This document shows, piece by piece, positions 1-5,583 of a DNA stretch of 5,802 bases. The stretch lies in NCBI GenBank assembly GCA_948933715.1, contig CAQZPH010000025.1, positions 1 to 5,802 of the forward strand, written 5' to 3'. The first letter of the stretch is position 1, and each line of letters begins with the position of its first letter. Source of the DNA: an uncultured Eubacteriales bacterium (lineage in GTDB: Bacteria > Bacillota > Clostridia > Oscillospirales > Acutalibacteraceae). The notes under the pieces are model-generated. The model ran no database searches. It was not told the DNA's origin and was given only the letters and a program-made list of their open reading frames with translations. A program made the translations under genes and the position numbers.

Positions 1-192
1 GTTCCTGAGAACCTAGAGCGATACGCCAATCGGGACTTAAATGAAAAAGGAATGATAAAAGTCGGAGATGACTGCTACAATGCCTTTGTGTGTCGTGGCT
101 GGGAGTGGGGAGGCTCATGGGATAGTCCAAAAGACTATATGCATTTTCAAAAGTTTCCTTGGGATGCTCCAAGGCCAGCAGCGAAATATTAA
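1..192 (+). CDS. M15-family peptidoglycan peptidase, C-terminal fragment
   Basis: This is the last 63 codons of a gene that begins left of the window and ends in TAA. The visible part carries the C-terminal signature of zinc-dependent M15 peptidases (VanY-like D-Ala-D-Ala carboxypeptidases and endolysin-type L-Ala-D-Glu peptidases): GWEWGGSW at visible residues 33-40, then DYMHFQ at 45-50. By family analogy His48 is the last zinc ligand and Asp45 the catalytic acid/base. The N-terminal zinc-binding half, any signal peptide and any cell-wall-binding domain lie outside the window, so I cannot tell a housekeeping carboxypeptidase from a prophage endolysin. The enzyme would cleave peptidoglycan stem peptides. 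By hand count the fragment has 87 G+C in 192 bases (about 45%), visibly richer than the AT-rich genes next to it. It converges on rpoD and is followed by its own terminator. Family assignment is firm; substrate is not. Confidence 0.82.
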   Translation, partial: VPENLERYANRDLNEKGMIKVGDDCYNAFVCRGWEWGGSWDSPKDYMHFQKFPWDAPRPAAKY

Positions 193-264
193 AACAGGTT
201 TATTTTAAAGGTTATAGAGAAACTTTTTAGGGAATATTTGGTAGCTGTCTAATATCTATAAATT

Positions 265-299
265 GAATGCCAAGCACGATGGCGTGCTTGGCATTTTTC
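265..299 (+). terminator. Intrinsic terminator of the M15 peptidase gene
   Basis: A perfect 12-bp inverted repeat (267-278 with 283-294) closes on the loop ATGG and runs straight into a T tract at 294-298. It lies about 75 nt after the peptidase stop codon on the plus strand. Read on the minus strand, as the end of the rpoD transcript, the same hairpin is followed by TCAATTTA rather than a T run, so it would be a weak terminator in that direction. No other hairpin stands out between the rpoD stop and this point. Confidence 0.88.
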
Positions 300-364
300 T
301 ATTTAAATTAAGAAAAACTATAGAGTACAAAGGACATAATAAATCTTCGGCATGGATTGTTTTT

Positions 365-1471
365 TTAATCTAGAAAATCCTTTAATTTTTTGCTTCTACT
401 TGGATGACGCAATTTTCTAAGCGCTTTAGCTTCTATTTGTCTGATGCGTTCTCGTGTAACATTAAATTCTTTCCCTACTTCTTCTAAAGTTCTTGATCTT
501 CCATCCTCAAGACCAAAACGCAATCTTAAAACTTTTTCTTCTCTTGGCGTTAAAGTATAAAGAACTTTAGACAATTGTTCTTTAAGTAGTGCATGGGACG
601 CAGCATCTTCAGGGGCTAGGGCATCATCATCTGGAATAAAGTCTCCCAAATGACTATCTTCTTCTTCCCCGATTGGTTTTTCAAGTGAAAACGGCTCCTG
701 ATCTACCCGCAAGATTTCTCTTACTTTTTCAACAGGCATATCAAGTTTAGCGGCGATTTCTTCTGCAGTTGGCTCATGTCCGTTAGTATGGAGCAACTGA
801 CTAGAAACTTTTTTAACTTTATTTATTGTTTCCACCATATGAACTGGAATTCTAATGGTTCTGGCCTGATCCGATATTGCCCGTGTAATAGCCTGACGAA
901 TCCACCAAGTTGCATAGGTAGAAAATTTAAATCCCTTAGTGTAGTCAAATTTTTCTACAGCTTTTATAAGACCTAAGTTTCCTTCCTGGATTAAATCTAA
1001 AAACTGCATACCGCGGCCTAAATATCTTTTTGCAATGCTAACTACCAACCTAAGGTTTGCCTCCGAAAGACGTTTTTTAGCTTTAGCATCACCCTCGGCA
1101 ATTCTGACAGCTAATTCAATTTCTTCATCTGAAGTTAAAAGTGGAACTCTACCGATTTCTTTTAAATATACTTTTACGGGGTCGTCTACAGTAAGCACGT
1201 CAGAAGACATTAAATCAGGTGCATCTACGTGTTCGGTGGCCATTTCTTGAGTAAATTCAAGATCATCAACTTTAAGGTCACTAAAGTCTTCTATAATTTC
1301 TATTCCAGCAGCTTCCATTTCATCATAAAACTTTTCAAGTTGTTCTGGTTCAAAATCGAGTTCACCGATAGAATCAAGTATTTCCTTAGTGTTTATATGC
1401 CCTTTAGCCTTACCCTTTTCTAACAAATTTTTCATTATGGTTTTTTTATCTTTAATGGGTGTTGATGTCAT
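365..1471 (-). CDS. rpoD: RNA polymerase primary sigma factor (sigma A / RpoD)
   Basis: This 368-residue protein is the housekeeping sigma factor that directs RNA polymerase to -10/-35 promoters. All primary-sigma regions are present in order: an acidic region 1.1 (about residues 8-62); region 1.2 (about 94-128, DPVKVYLKEIGRVPLL); region 2 (about 132-202) with the core-binding and -10-melting segments (FLDLIQEGNLGLIKAV; FKFSTYATWWIRQAITRAI); region 3 (about 212-287); and region 4 (about 301-354) with the -35-binding helix-turn-helix TLEEVGKEFNVTRERIRQIE. The length matches Firmicutes SigA (about 370 residues), without the long insertion after region 1.2 found in proteobacteria. The start is ATG with AGGAGG 8 nt upstream. 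That Shine-Dalgarno overlaps the stop codon of dnaG, only 12 nt away, which implies co-transcription and probable translational coupling. It is the last gene of the minus-strand block. Confidence 0.98.
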   Translation of the reverse strand: MTSTPIKDKKTIMKNLLEKGKAKGHINTKEILDSIGELDFEPEQLEKFYDEMEAAGIEIIEDFSDLKVDDLEFTQEMATEHVDAPDLMSSDVLTVDDPVKVYLKEIGRVPLLTSDEEIELAVRIAEGDAKAKKRLSEANLRLVVSIAKRYLGRGMQFLDLIQEGNLGLIKAVEKFDYTKGFKFSTYATWWIRQAITRAISDQARTIRIPVHMVETINKVKKVSSQLLHTNGHEPTAEEIAAKLDMPVEKVREILRVDQEPFSLEKPIGEEEDSHLGDFIPDDDALAPEDAASHALLKEQLSKVLYTLTPREEKVLRLRFGLEDGRSRTLEEVGKEFNVTRERIRQIEAKALRKLRHPSRSKKLKDFLD

Positions 1472-1479
1472 TTAAAATT

Positions 1480-1486
1480 CCTCCTA
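1480..1486 (-). promoter_or_regulatory. rpoD ribosome binding site overlapping dnaG stop codon
   Basis: On the minus strand TAGGAGG combines the dnaG stop codon (TAG, 1486-1484) with the rpoD Shine-Dalgarno (AGGAGG, 1485-1480). An 8-nt spacer leads to the rpoD ATG at 1471. Ribosomes ending dnaG stop exactly on the rpoD initiation site, the usual geometry for translational coupling. The overlap is seen directly; coupling is inferred. Confidence 0.85.
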
Positions 1487-3253
1487 TTTTTTGTGTTCCC
1501 TAAGTTTTCTCATGTATTCTATAATCTCAATATCTTTTGCTAAGACTATATTTTTTTTATTTAATTTTTCTTTCTCATATAAAACAACGTTTATATATTC
1601 GATCACGGTTTCTTTTGTTGACATTCTCTCTGATTCACTAGCCAACATTAAAGCAATAGCTGATAACTCATCACCATTAAAGTCTTGTGTTAAATCTGTA
1701 ATACTAATGGGTCTTCCTTTACTAACTCTATCTTTTAGTACCGTATAAATTCGACTGTTAAAGCTTGTACAAAAATCGTCGGGTGATAATTTTGAAAACA
1801 CCGTATTAGCAGCTTCTGGATTATTAATGATATAAGCTATGATAGCTTCTTCGGCAACAGCTGCTCTTAAGTTATCTGACTTTTCTGTATTGACTTTATT
1901 ATTTCTAGCCGATATATTTTGCTGTATTTGCAAGAACTGCTTTTTTTCTCTAATTTTTCTATTTTTTCTTTGTTCTTTAGATACTTGAGAAATTACAGAG
2001 TCTTTTGCTATACCTATTTCTTCACTTAATTTACCAGCATAAATCTCTTGTTCAATCAGGTCATTTAAAGTAGCTAATATTTTAACAGATTCTTTTAAAT
2101 AAGCAATTTTTCCTTCGGATGTTTCAAGATTATAATTAAAAGCAGCTTTTTTTAGTCTATATTCAACGTCATTCCCAGAACTTTTTATAAGCTGAGAGAA
2201 CCTTGCTGGTCCTTCGCTGCCATAAGCTCTCATAAATTCATCTGGGTCTTTATTGCCTGGCACAGTAATAACTTTTATGAGTATCCCGGTAGGTCTTAAA
2301 AGTTCAATTGCTCTTGATGCCGCTTGTTGCCCGGCTGTATCAGAGTCATAACAAATAACGATTTCCTTTGCATACCGTGACATAATTTTTGCTTGCTCTG
2401 AGGTTAAAGCTGTTCCTAAAGTTGCCACAGCATTTTTAAATCCAGCTTGATTTAAAGCAATAACATCCATATAGCCTTCAACTAATATTAAAGTTCCGTC
2501 GTTATCATTTTTAGCAAAGTTAAGCGAAAAAAGATTTAAACTTTTTTTAAATACCAATGTATCAGATGTATTTAAATATTTAGGTTTTTGGTCGGACATT
2601 ACCCGGCCGCCAAAAGCAATAACATTTCCGCGAAGGTCTATAATTGGGAACATAACCCTATCAAAAAAACGAGCAGACACGCTTTTGCCTTTCCCGGCAT
2701 AAGCTAAATTTGCATTTACTATTTCTTCATATTTAAATCCTTTAGTTGTTAGATAATTTATAAGTTCATATCTTGATTTAGGTGAATATCCAAGACCAAA
2801 TCTTTTTATTGTTTTTTCAGTTAACCCTCGTTCTTTTAAATAAGCTAAAGCTCCTTTGCCGCTTTGGGAATATAAGTTTTCATGAAAAAATCTTGCAGAT
2901 TCACGATTAACTTCAAATATCCGCCTTTTAAGGTTAGCCATTTCTTCATCTTTTTTGTTGTTTTGGGGCACCGAGATTCCAGCCCTTTGAGCTAAAAATT
3001 TAACGGCTTCTATGTAATCTAAGTTTTCGATTCTTTCAACAAAGGTTATAATGTCTCCACCGACTCCACAACCAAAACAATAAAACGATCCACTTTGAGG
3101 ATAAACATTAAAAGAAGCGGTTTTTTCTCCATGAAAAGGACAAAGACCAACAAAGTTTCTGCCACGCCGTTTTAAATTTACATATGATGAGATTACTTCG
3201 GTTACATCATTTTTAAATTTTAATTCTTCTATAAAACCATCAGGTAACGGCAT
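1484..3253 (-). CDS. dnaG: DNA primase DnaG
   Basis: This 589-residue primase makes the RNA primers for lagging-strand and origin replication and works with the replicative helicase. The N-terminal CHC2 zinc-binding domain has Cys38, His41, Cys59 and Cys62 (LCPFHGEKTASF ... FYCFGCGVGGD). The RNA polymerase core follows, with RFFDRVMFPI and FGGR at about residues 195-217. The Toprim catalytic site is complete: Glu259 in LVEGYMDVIAL, and Asp303 and Asp305 in YDSDTAGQ. The divergent tail from about residue 445 would be the helicase-interaction domain. Length is close to Bacillus subtilis DnaG (about 600). I place the start at the ATG at 3253, with GGAGG 7 nt upstream; an in-frame TTG two codons earlier lies 1 nt from that GGAGG and is too close. 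It follows dgt by 29 nt and is coupled to rpoD. Confidence 0.97.
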   Translation of the reverse strand: MPLPDGFIEELKFKNDVTEVISSYVNLKRRGRNFVGLCPFHGEKTASFNVYPQSGSFYCFGCGVGGDIITFVERIENLDYIEAVKFLAQRAGISVPQNNKKDEEMANLKRRIFEVNRESARFFHENLYSQSGKGALAYLKERGLTEKTIKRFGLGYSPKSRYELINYLTTKGFKYEEIVNANLAYAGKGKSVSARFFDRVMFPIIDLRGNVIAFGGRVMSDQKPKYLNTSDTLVFKKSLNLFSLNFAKNDNDGTLILVEGYMDVIALNQAGFKNAVATLGTALTSEQAKIMSRYAKEIVICYDSDTAGQQAASRAIELLRPTGILIKVITVPGNKDPDEFMRAYGSEGPARFSQLIKSSGNDVEYRLKKAAFNYNLETSEGKIAYLKESVKILATLNDLIEQEIYAGKLSEEIGIAKDSVISQVSKEQRKNRKIREKKQFLQIQQNISARNNKVNTEKSDNLRAAVAEEAIIAYIINNPEAANTVFSKLSPDDFCTSFNSRIYTVLKDRVSKGRPISITDLTQDFNGDELSAIALMLASESERMSTKETVIEYINVVLYEKEKLNKKNIVLAKDIEIIEYMRKLREHKK

Positions 3254-3260
3254 AAACAAA

Positions 3261-3265
3261 CCTCC
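3261..3265 (-). promoter_or_regulatory. dnaG ribosome binding site (decides the start codon)
   Basis: GGAGG on the minus strand sits 7 nt before the ATG at 3253 but only 1 nt before the upstream in-frame TTG at 3259. The spacing therefore selects the ATG start and a 589-residue product. Confidence 0.85.
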
Positions 3266-3282
3266 GTATTAAACATTAAAAT

Positions 3283-4281
3283 TTATATATTCCACGACTT
3301 AGGAATAAAAATACTTTCAAAAAGATTTATAGCAAAATAATCAGTCATTCCAGCGATATAGTCACACACGGCTCTATTTAGACTTTCCTTTTCTGCTATT
3401 AATTTCATCTGATGGGGCAACTTATCAGGATGAGAAGTAAAATAATTATATAAACCAGTTATTAAAGCTGGAACTTTAACAGACTCTTTTTTAGATTCCA
3501 TATTAGTATAAACAAACTCATACATAAAAGAATGCAATATATCGAAAGCTTTTTGCACTTCATTTGACATGCAAATCTCTTCACCTTTACTATTTTCAAC
3601 AATAGATTTTATAAGAGCATTAATTCTTTTTGTTTTTGTATCTCCCAATACATGTAAAACGTCGACAGGTAAATCCGCGGTAGTCATAACGTTAGCTCTT
3701 ATTGCATCATCAATATCGTGGTTAACATAAGCTATCCTGTCCGCAAGGCGCACAAGGCGCCCCTCGATTGTTTTGGGCCAGCCACCTCTAGTATGATTTA
3801 ATATTCCGTCTCTAACTTCATATGTTAAATTTAGTCCTTTGCCGTTTTTTTCTAAGAAATCTACAACTCTTAAGCTCTGTTCAAAGTGTTTAAAGCCACA
3901 ATCTGACAGTTCATTTAAAACAGTTTCTCCATCATGCCCAAAAGGAGTATGGCCAAGGTCATGAGAAAGAGCTATAGCCTCGGCTAAATCTTCGTTTAAA
4001 AACAGTGATTTAGCTAAAGTTCTGGCGATTTGAGATACCTCTAAAGTATGAGTAAGTCTGGTTCTATAATGATCGCCTCTTGGGCACACAAAAACTTGAG
4101 TTTTGTGTTTCAAGCGCCTAAATGATTTACTGTGTATCACACGATCCCTATCAACCTGATATACTGTTCTGAGATTACATTGATCGTCAGGAAATCTTCT
4201 TCCTTTGCTGTTTTTAGATAAAGCAGCTACTGGTGATAGTGTTTTTAACTCTATTTCTTCAAGTTTTTCTTTTATACTCAT
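3283..4281 (-). CDS. dgt: HD-domain dNTP triphosphohydrolase (dGTPase-like)
   Basis: This 332-residue protein belongs to the dGTPase branch of the HD superfamily, which hydrolyses dNTPs to deoxynucleoside plus triphosphate and so tunes the dNTP pool. The expected metal ligands are visible: His78 (RTRLTHTLEVSQIAR), the HD pair His107-Asp108 (ALSHDLGHTPFGHDGE) and Asp181 (RLVRLADRIAYVNHDIDDA). The N-terminal segment RVIHSKSFRRLKHKTQVF and the histidines in LNHTRGGW are also typical. The length fits the shorter Gram-positive dGTPase-like type rather than the roughly 500-residue E. coli Dgt, so specificity for dGTP is not assured. The reading frame is open for 15 more codons upstream, but the ATG at 4281 has AAGGTGA 5 nt before it and the upstream extension looks nothing like the family. 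Next comes dnaG after 29 nt, so this gene probably leads the dgt-dnaG-rpoD transcript. Confidence 0.93.
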   Translation of the reverse strand: MSIKEKLEEIELKTLSPVAALSKNSKGRRFPDDQCNLRTVYQVDRDRVIHSKSFRRLKHKTQVFVCPRGDHYRTRLTHTLEVSQIARTLAKSLFLNEDLAEAIALSHDLGHTPFGHDGETVLNELSDCGFKHFEQSLRVVDFLEKNGKGLNLTYEVRDGILNHTRGGWPKTIEGRLVRLADRIAYVNHDIDDAIRANVMTTADLPVDVLHVLGDTKTKRINALIKSIVENSKGEEICMSNEVQKAFDILHSFMYEFVYTNMESKKESVKVPALITGLYNYFTSHPDKLPHQMKLIAEKESLNRAVCDYIAGMTDYFAINLFESIFIPKSWNI

Positions 4282-4286
4282 AAAAA

Positions 4287-4293
4287 TCACCTT
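4287..4293 (-). promoter_or_regulatory. dgt ribosome binding site (decides the start codon)
   Basis: AAGGTGA on the minus strand lies 5 nt before the ATG at 4281. No comparable Shine-Dalgarno precedes the longer in-frame start at 4326, so the shorter 332-residue product is preferred. Confidence 0.8.
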
Positions 4294-4302
4294 ACTGCAA
4301 AA

Positions 4303-4330
4303 GTTATAATATAAAGATATATACAATAAA
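4303..4330 (-). promoter_or_regulatory. Possible sigma-A promoter for dgt-dnaG-rpoD
   Basis: On the minus strand TATAAC (4308-4303) matches five of six -10 consensus positions. A weak TTTATT (4330-4325, three of six) sits 16 bp upstream. Transcription would start near 4296 and leave a very short leader before the dgt Shine-Dalgarno. The region is so AT-rich that chance matches are expected, and read-through from the upstream gene is an alternative. Confidence 0.25.
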
Positions 4331-4364
4331 AATTTAATAATTCCTGCAAAATAAAATTATTTCT

Positions 4365-4988
4365 CTAAATTTTATAAAAATTTTCATTTTTAATCTTATA
4401 ATTTAATGTTCCTGATGATATTTCGAGTAATTTTTTTGATAAATTTTTAGTATTTTCTTTTTTTATATGAAAACATAATTTTATTTCCTGGGCAAATATT
4501 GTTTCATCAATAATTCCAGTGCATTCATTTATAATATTTGATATCTTTTGGTATTGATTATAATCGCATACTAGTTCGCAACTGCAACACATTGACATTT
4601 TAATTATCTCTGAAGAATTAATAGCGCCAGCAGCAGCCTTTGAATAGGCTCTTACTAAACCTCCAGTTCCCAGTAATATTCCTCCAAAATATCTAGTTAC
4701 CACAACGACAATATTCTGCAAATTATTTTTCTTTAGGATATCAAGCACAGGAACTCCAGCAGTTCCGTGAGGTTCTCCATCATCAGAGTAGCGTGAAATG
4801 TTATTATCCTTTAAAATATAAGCGTAAACATTATGACGAGCATCCCAGTGTTTTGTTTTTATTGTAGTTATAAAGTCGACTGCATCTTTTTCAGATTTGA
4901 CATGTTTAATATATCCTATAAATTTTGATTTTTTTTCGACCAATTCAAAAGATGATTCGTCTGATACTGTTATATATGAGTTTTCCAT
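4365..4988 (-). CDS. yigZ: YigZ/YvyE family protein (IMPACT family, UPF0029)
   Basis: This 207-residue protein belongs to the conserved YigZ/YvyE (IMPACT N-terminal domain) family, whose bacterial role is not firmly established; eukaryotic IMPACT acts in translational control through GCN1. The family core is easy to see: SKFIGYIKHV (21-30), KHWDARHNVYAY (46-57), RYSDDGEPHGTAGVPVLD (66-83) and VVVVTRYFGGILLGTGGLVR (94-113). A more variable C-terminal domain follows (about 134-207), corresponding to the ferredoxin-like DUF1949 region of longer members. Length is normal (about 205-217 residues). The ATG has GGAG 8 nt upstream. It lies 88 nt after rpmE, beyond the rpmE terminator, and 83 nt before dgt. 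I see no convincing promoter of its own, so read-through past that terminator may supply expression. Family membership is firm; function is not. Confidence 0.93.
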   Translation of the reverse strand: MENSYITVSDESSFELVEKKSKFIGYIKHVKSEKDAVDFITTIKTKHWDARHNVYAYILKDNNISRYSDDGEPHGTAGVPVLDILKKNNLQNIVVVVTRYFGGILLGTGGLVRAYSKAAAGAINSSEIIKMSMCCSCELVCDYNQYQKISNIINECTGIIDETIFAQEIKLCFHIKKENTKNLSKKLLEISSGTLNYKIKNENFYKI

Positions 4989-5026
4989 ACATCACACTCC
5001 TATAACTTAAAAGAATAAAACTTTTG

Positions 5027-5060
5027 ATAAAAACGATAAGCGGTGCATTGCTGCACCGCT
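5027..5060 (-). terminator. Intrinsic terminator after rpmE
   Basis: A perfect 9-bp GC-rich inverted repeat (5039-5047 with 5052-5060) has a GCAA loop on the minus strand. It lies 16 nt past the rpmE stop. The following T tract is delayed and interrupted (TATCG, then five Ts at 5033-5029), so termination may be partial and allow read-through into the YigZ-family gene. Confidence 0.78.
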
Positions 5061-5076
5061 AAACTTATAACAACTA

Positions 5077-5280
5077 CTAATCTTTTTTACTAAAACGTTT
5101 ATTAAATCTATCTACACGTCCGCCAGTATCAACAAGTTTTTGTTTACCTGTGAAAAATGGATGGCATTTAGAGCAAATTTCAACTCTTATATCTTCTTGT
5201 GTAGATGCAGTATCTATAACATTACCGCACGCACAAGTAATTGTAGTTTTTTTGTATTCTGGGTGTAAACCCTCTTTCAT
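5077..5280 (-). CDS. rpmE: 50S ribosomal protein L31, zinc-binding type
   Basis: This 67-residue protein is L31 of the large ribosomal subunit, which helps bridge the two subunits. The opening MKEGLHPEY and the CSKCHPFFTGKQK segment are diagnostic. Cysteines at 16, 18, 36 and 39 make this the zinc-containing (C+) form rather than the cysteine-free paralogue induced by zinc starvation. The C-terminal GGRVDRFNKRF is typical of the family. The ATG has GAGGTG 7 nt upstream. The gene has its own strong promoter, a leader of about 36 nt and a terminator close behind, so it is probably transcribed mainly as a single gene. It is divergent from the tRNA-Arg gene. Confidence 0.97.
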   Translation of the reverse strand: MKEGLHPEYKKTTITCACGNVIDTASTQEDIRVEICSKCHPFFTGKQKLVDTGGRVDRFNKRFSKKD

Positions 5281-5322
5281 TTATTGTCACCTCTTTTTAA
5301 AAAACCGTAACTATTGCACATT

Positions 5323-5351
5323 ATTATAACATACTAAAAACTATAATGCAA
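5323..5351 (-). promoter_or_regulatory. Sigma-A promoter of rpmE
   Basis: On the minus strand TTGCAT (5351-5346) is followed by a 17-bp spacer and a perfect TATAAT (5328-5323). A TG dinucleotide one base before the -10 gives an extended -10 element. Transcription should start near 5316. This is the strongest minus-strand promoter seen in the window, as fits a ribosomal protein gene. Confidence 0.85.
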
Positions 5352-5383
5352 TAATTAAATAACAAAATATTTAATTAGTTTTC

Positions 5384-5399
5384 ATCTACTTGTGTAGAT
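5384..5399. repeat. 16-nt inverted repeat between rpmE and tRNA-Arg promoters
   Basis: ATCTAC, a TTGT spacer and GTAGAT form a 6-bp dyad. It ends 5 bp before the tRNA -35 element and lies about 33 bp upstream of the rpmE -35. A copy matching 15 of 16 positions, with the dyad broken by one base, occurs inside rpmE at 5191-5206. It could be a protein-binding site for either divergent promoter or a chance palindrome in AT-rich DNA; nothing in the sequence decides between them. Confidence 0.4.
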
Positions 5400-5404
5400 A
5401 TTAA

Positions 5405-5433
5405 TTGACAAATAGTTAAATATGATATAAAAT
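5405..5433 (+). promoter_or_regulatory. Sigma-A promoter of the tRNA-Arg gene
   Basis: A perfect TTGACA (5405-5410) is followed by a 17-bp spacer and TAAAAT (5428-5433, five of six). An overlapping TATAAA at 5426 with a TG extension is an alternative -10 at 15-bp spacing. The predicted start near 5440 leaves about 10 nt before the mature tRNA 5' end. Confidence 0.82.
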
Positions 5434-5449
5434 CAAGGATGTTATAACT

Positions 5450-5526
5450 GTCTCCGTAGCTCAGTAGGATAGAGCAACTGCCTCCTAAGCAGTAGGTCGG
5501 ACGTTCGAATCGTCTCGGGGACGCCA
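5450..5526 (+). tRNA. tRNA-Arg, anticodon CCT
   Basis: A complete cloverleaf can be drawn by hand. The acceptor stem is GTCTCCG with CGGGGAC (one G-U pair). The D stem is GCTC/GAGC. The anticodon stem is ACTGC/GCAGT around the loop CTCCTAA, which places CCT at 5484-5486. The T arm is GGACG/CGTCT with loop TTCGAAT. The discriminator base is G and the 3' CCA is encoded. CCT reads the arginine codon AGG. The gene has a consensus promoter and its own terminator, so it is a single-gene unit. Confidence 0.97.
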
Positions 5527-5548
5527 TGCATTTATATTAAAAATATTA

Positions 5549-5579
5549 GGGCACCACACTATAGTGTGGTGCCCTTTTT
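5549..5579 (+). terminator. Intrinsic terminator of tRNA-Arg, possibly bidirectional
   Basis: Positions 5549-5574 form a perfect 26-nt palindrome. As RNA it folds into an 11-bp GC-rich stem with a TATA loop, followed by five Ts (5575-5579). The hairpin starts 22 nt past the tRNA CCA. The minus-strand reading frame on the right stops 9 nt away and would meet the same stem. In that direction the T run is delayed (TAATATTTTT), so it may terminate both transcripts, more weakly for the minus strand. Confidence 0.9.
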
Positions 5580-5583
5580 GGTT

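Noticed and set aside
193..364. Small gene, riboswitch or CRISPR-like structure in the left intergenic region
   Set aside because: Apart from the terminator hairpin there is no reading frame with a ribosome binding site and no repeated units; it is a normal spacer between convergent genes.
776..1423. Plus-strand open frames of 64-71 codons opposite rpoD (776-976, 1035-1250, 1229-1423)
   Set aside because: They lie entirely antisense to the well-supported sigma factor gene, have no plausible ribosome binding sites and encode low-complexity, unfamiliar peptides.
1491..1748. Plus-strand 85-codon frame opposite the 3' end of dnaG
   Set aside because: The apparent hydrophobic, Phe/Ser-rich protein is what the antisense of AT-rich, Lys/Glu-rich coding DNA looks like. 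It overlaps a certain gene and has no independent support.
3254..3259. TTG start for dnaG two codons upstream of the ATG
   Set aside because: It would sit 1 nt from the GGAGG ribosome binding site; the ATG at 3253 has a normal 7-nt spacing.
4282..4326. 15-codon N-terminal extension of the dGTPase-like protein
   Set aside because: There is no ribosome binding site before it, it overlaps the likely promoter region, and the hydrophobic extension does not fit the family. The ATG at 4281 has a good Shine-Dalgarno.
5281..5449. Zinc-responsive (Zur-type) operator upstream of rpmE
   Set aside because: This rpmE encodes the four-cysteine form, which is not usually the Zur-controlled paralogue, and no sequence resembling the TCGTAAT-type dyad is present. 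The dyad at 5384-5399 is different.
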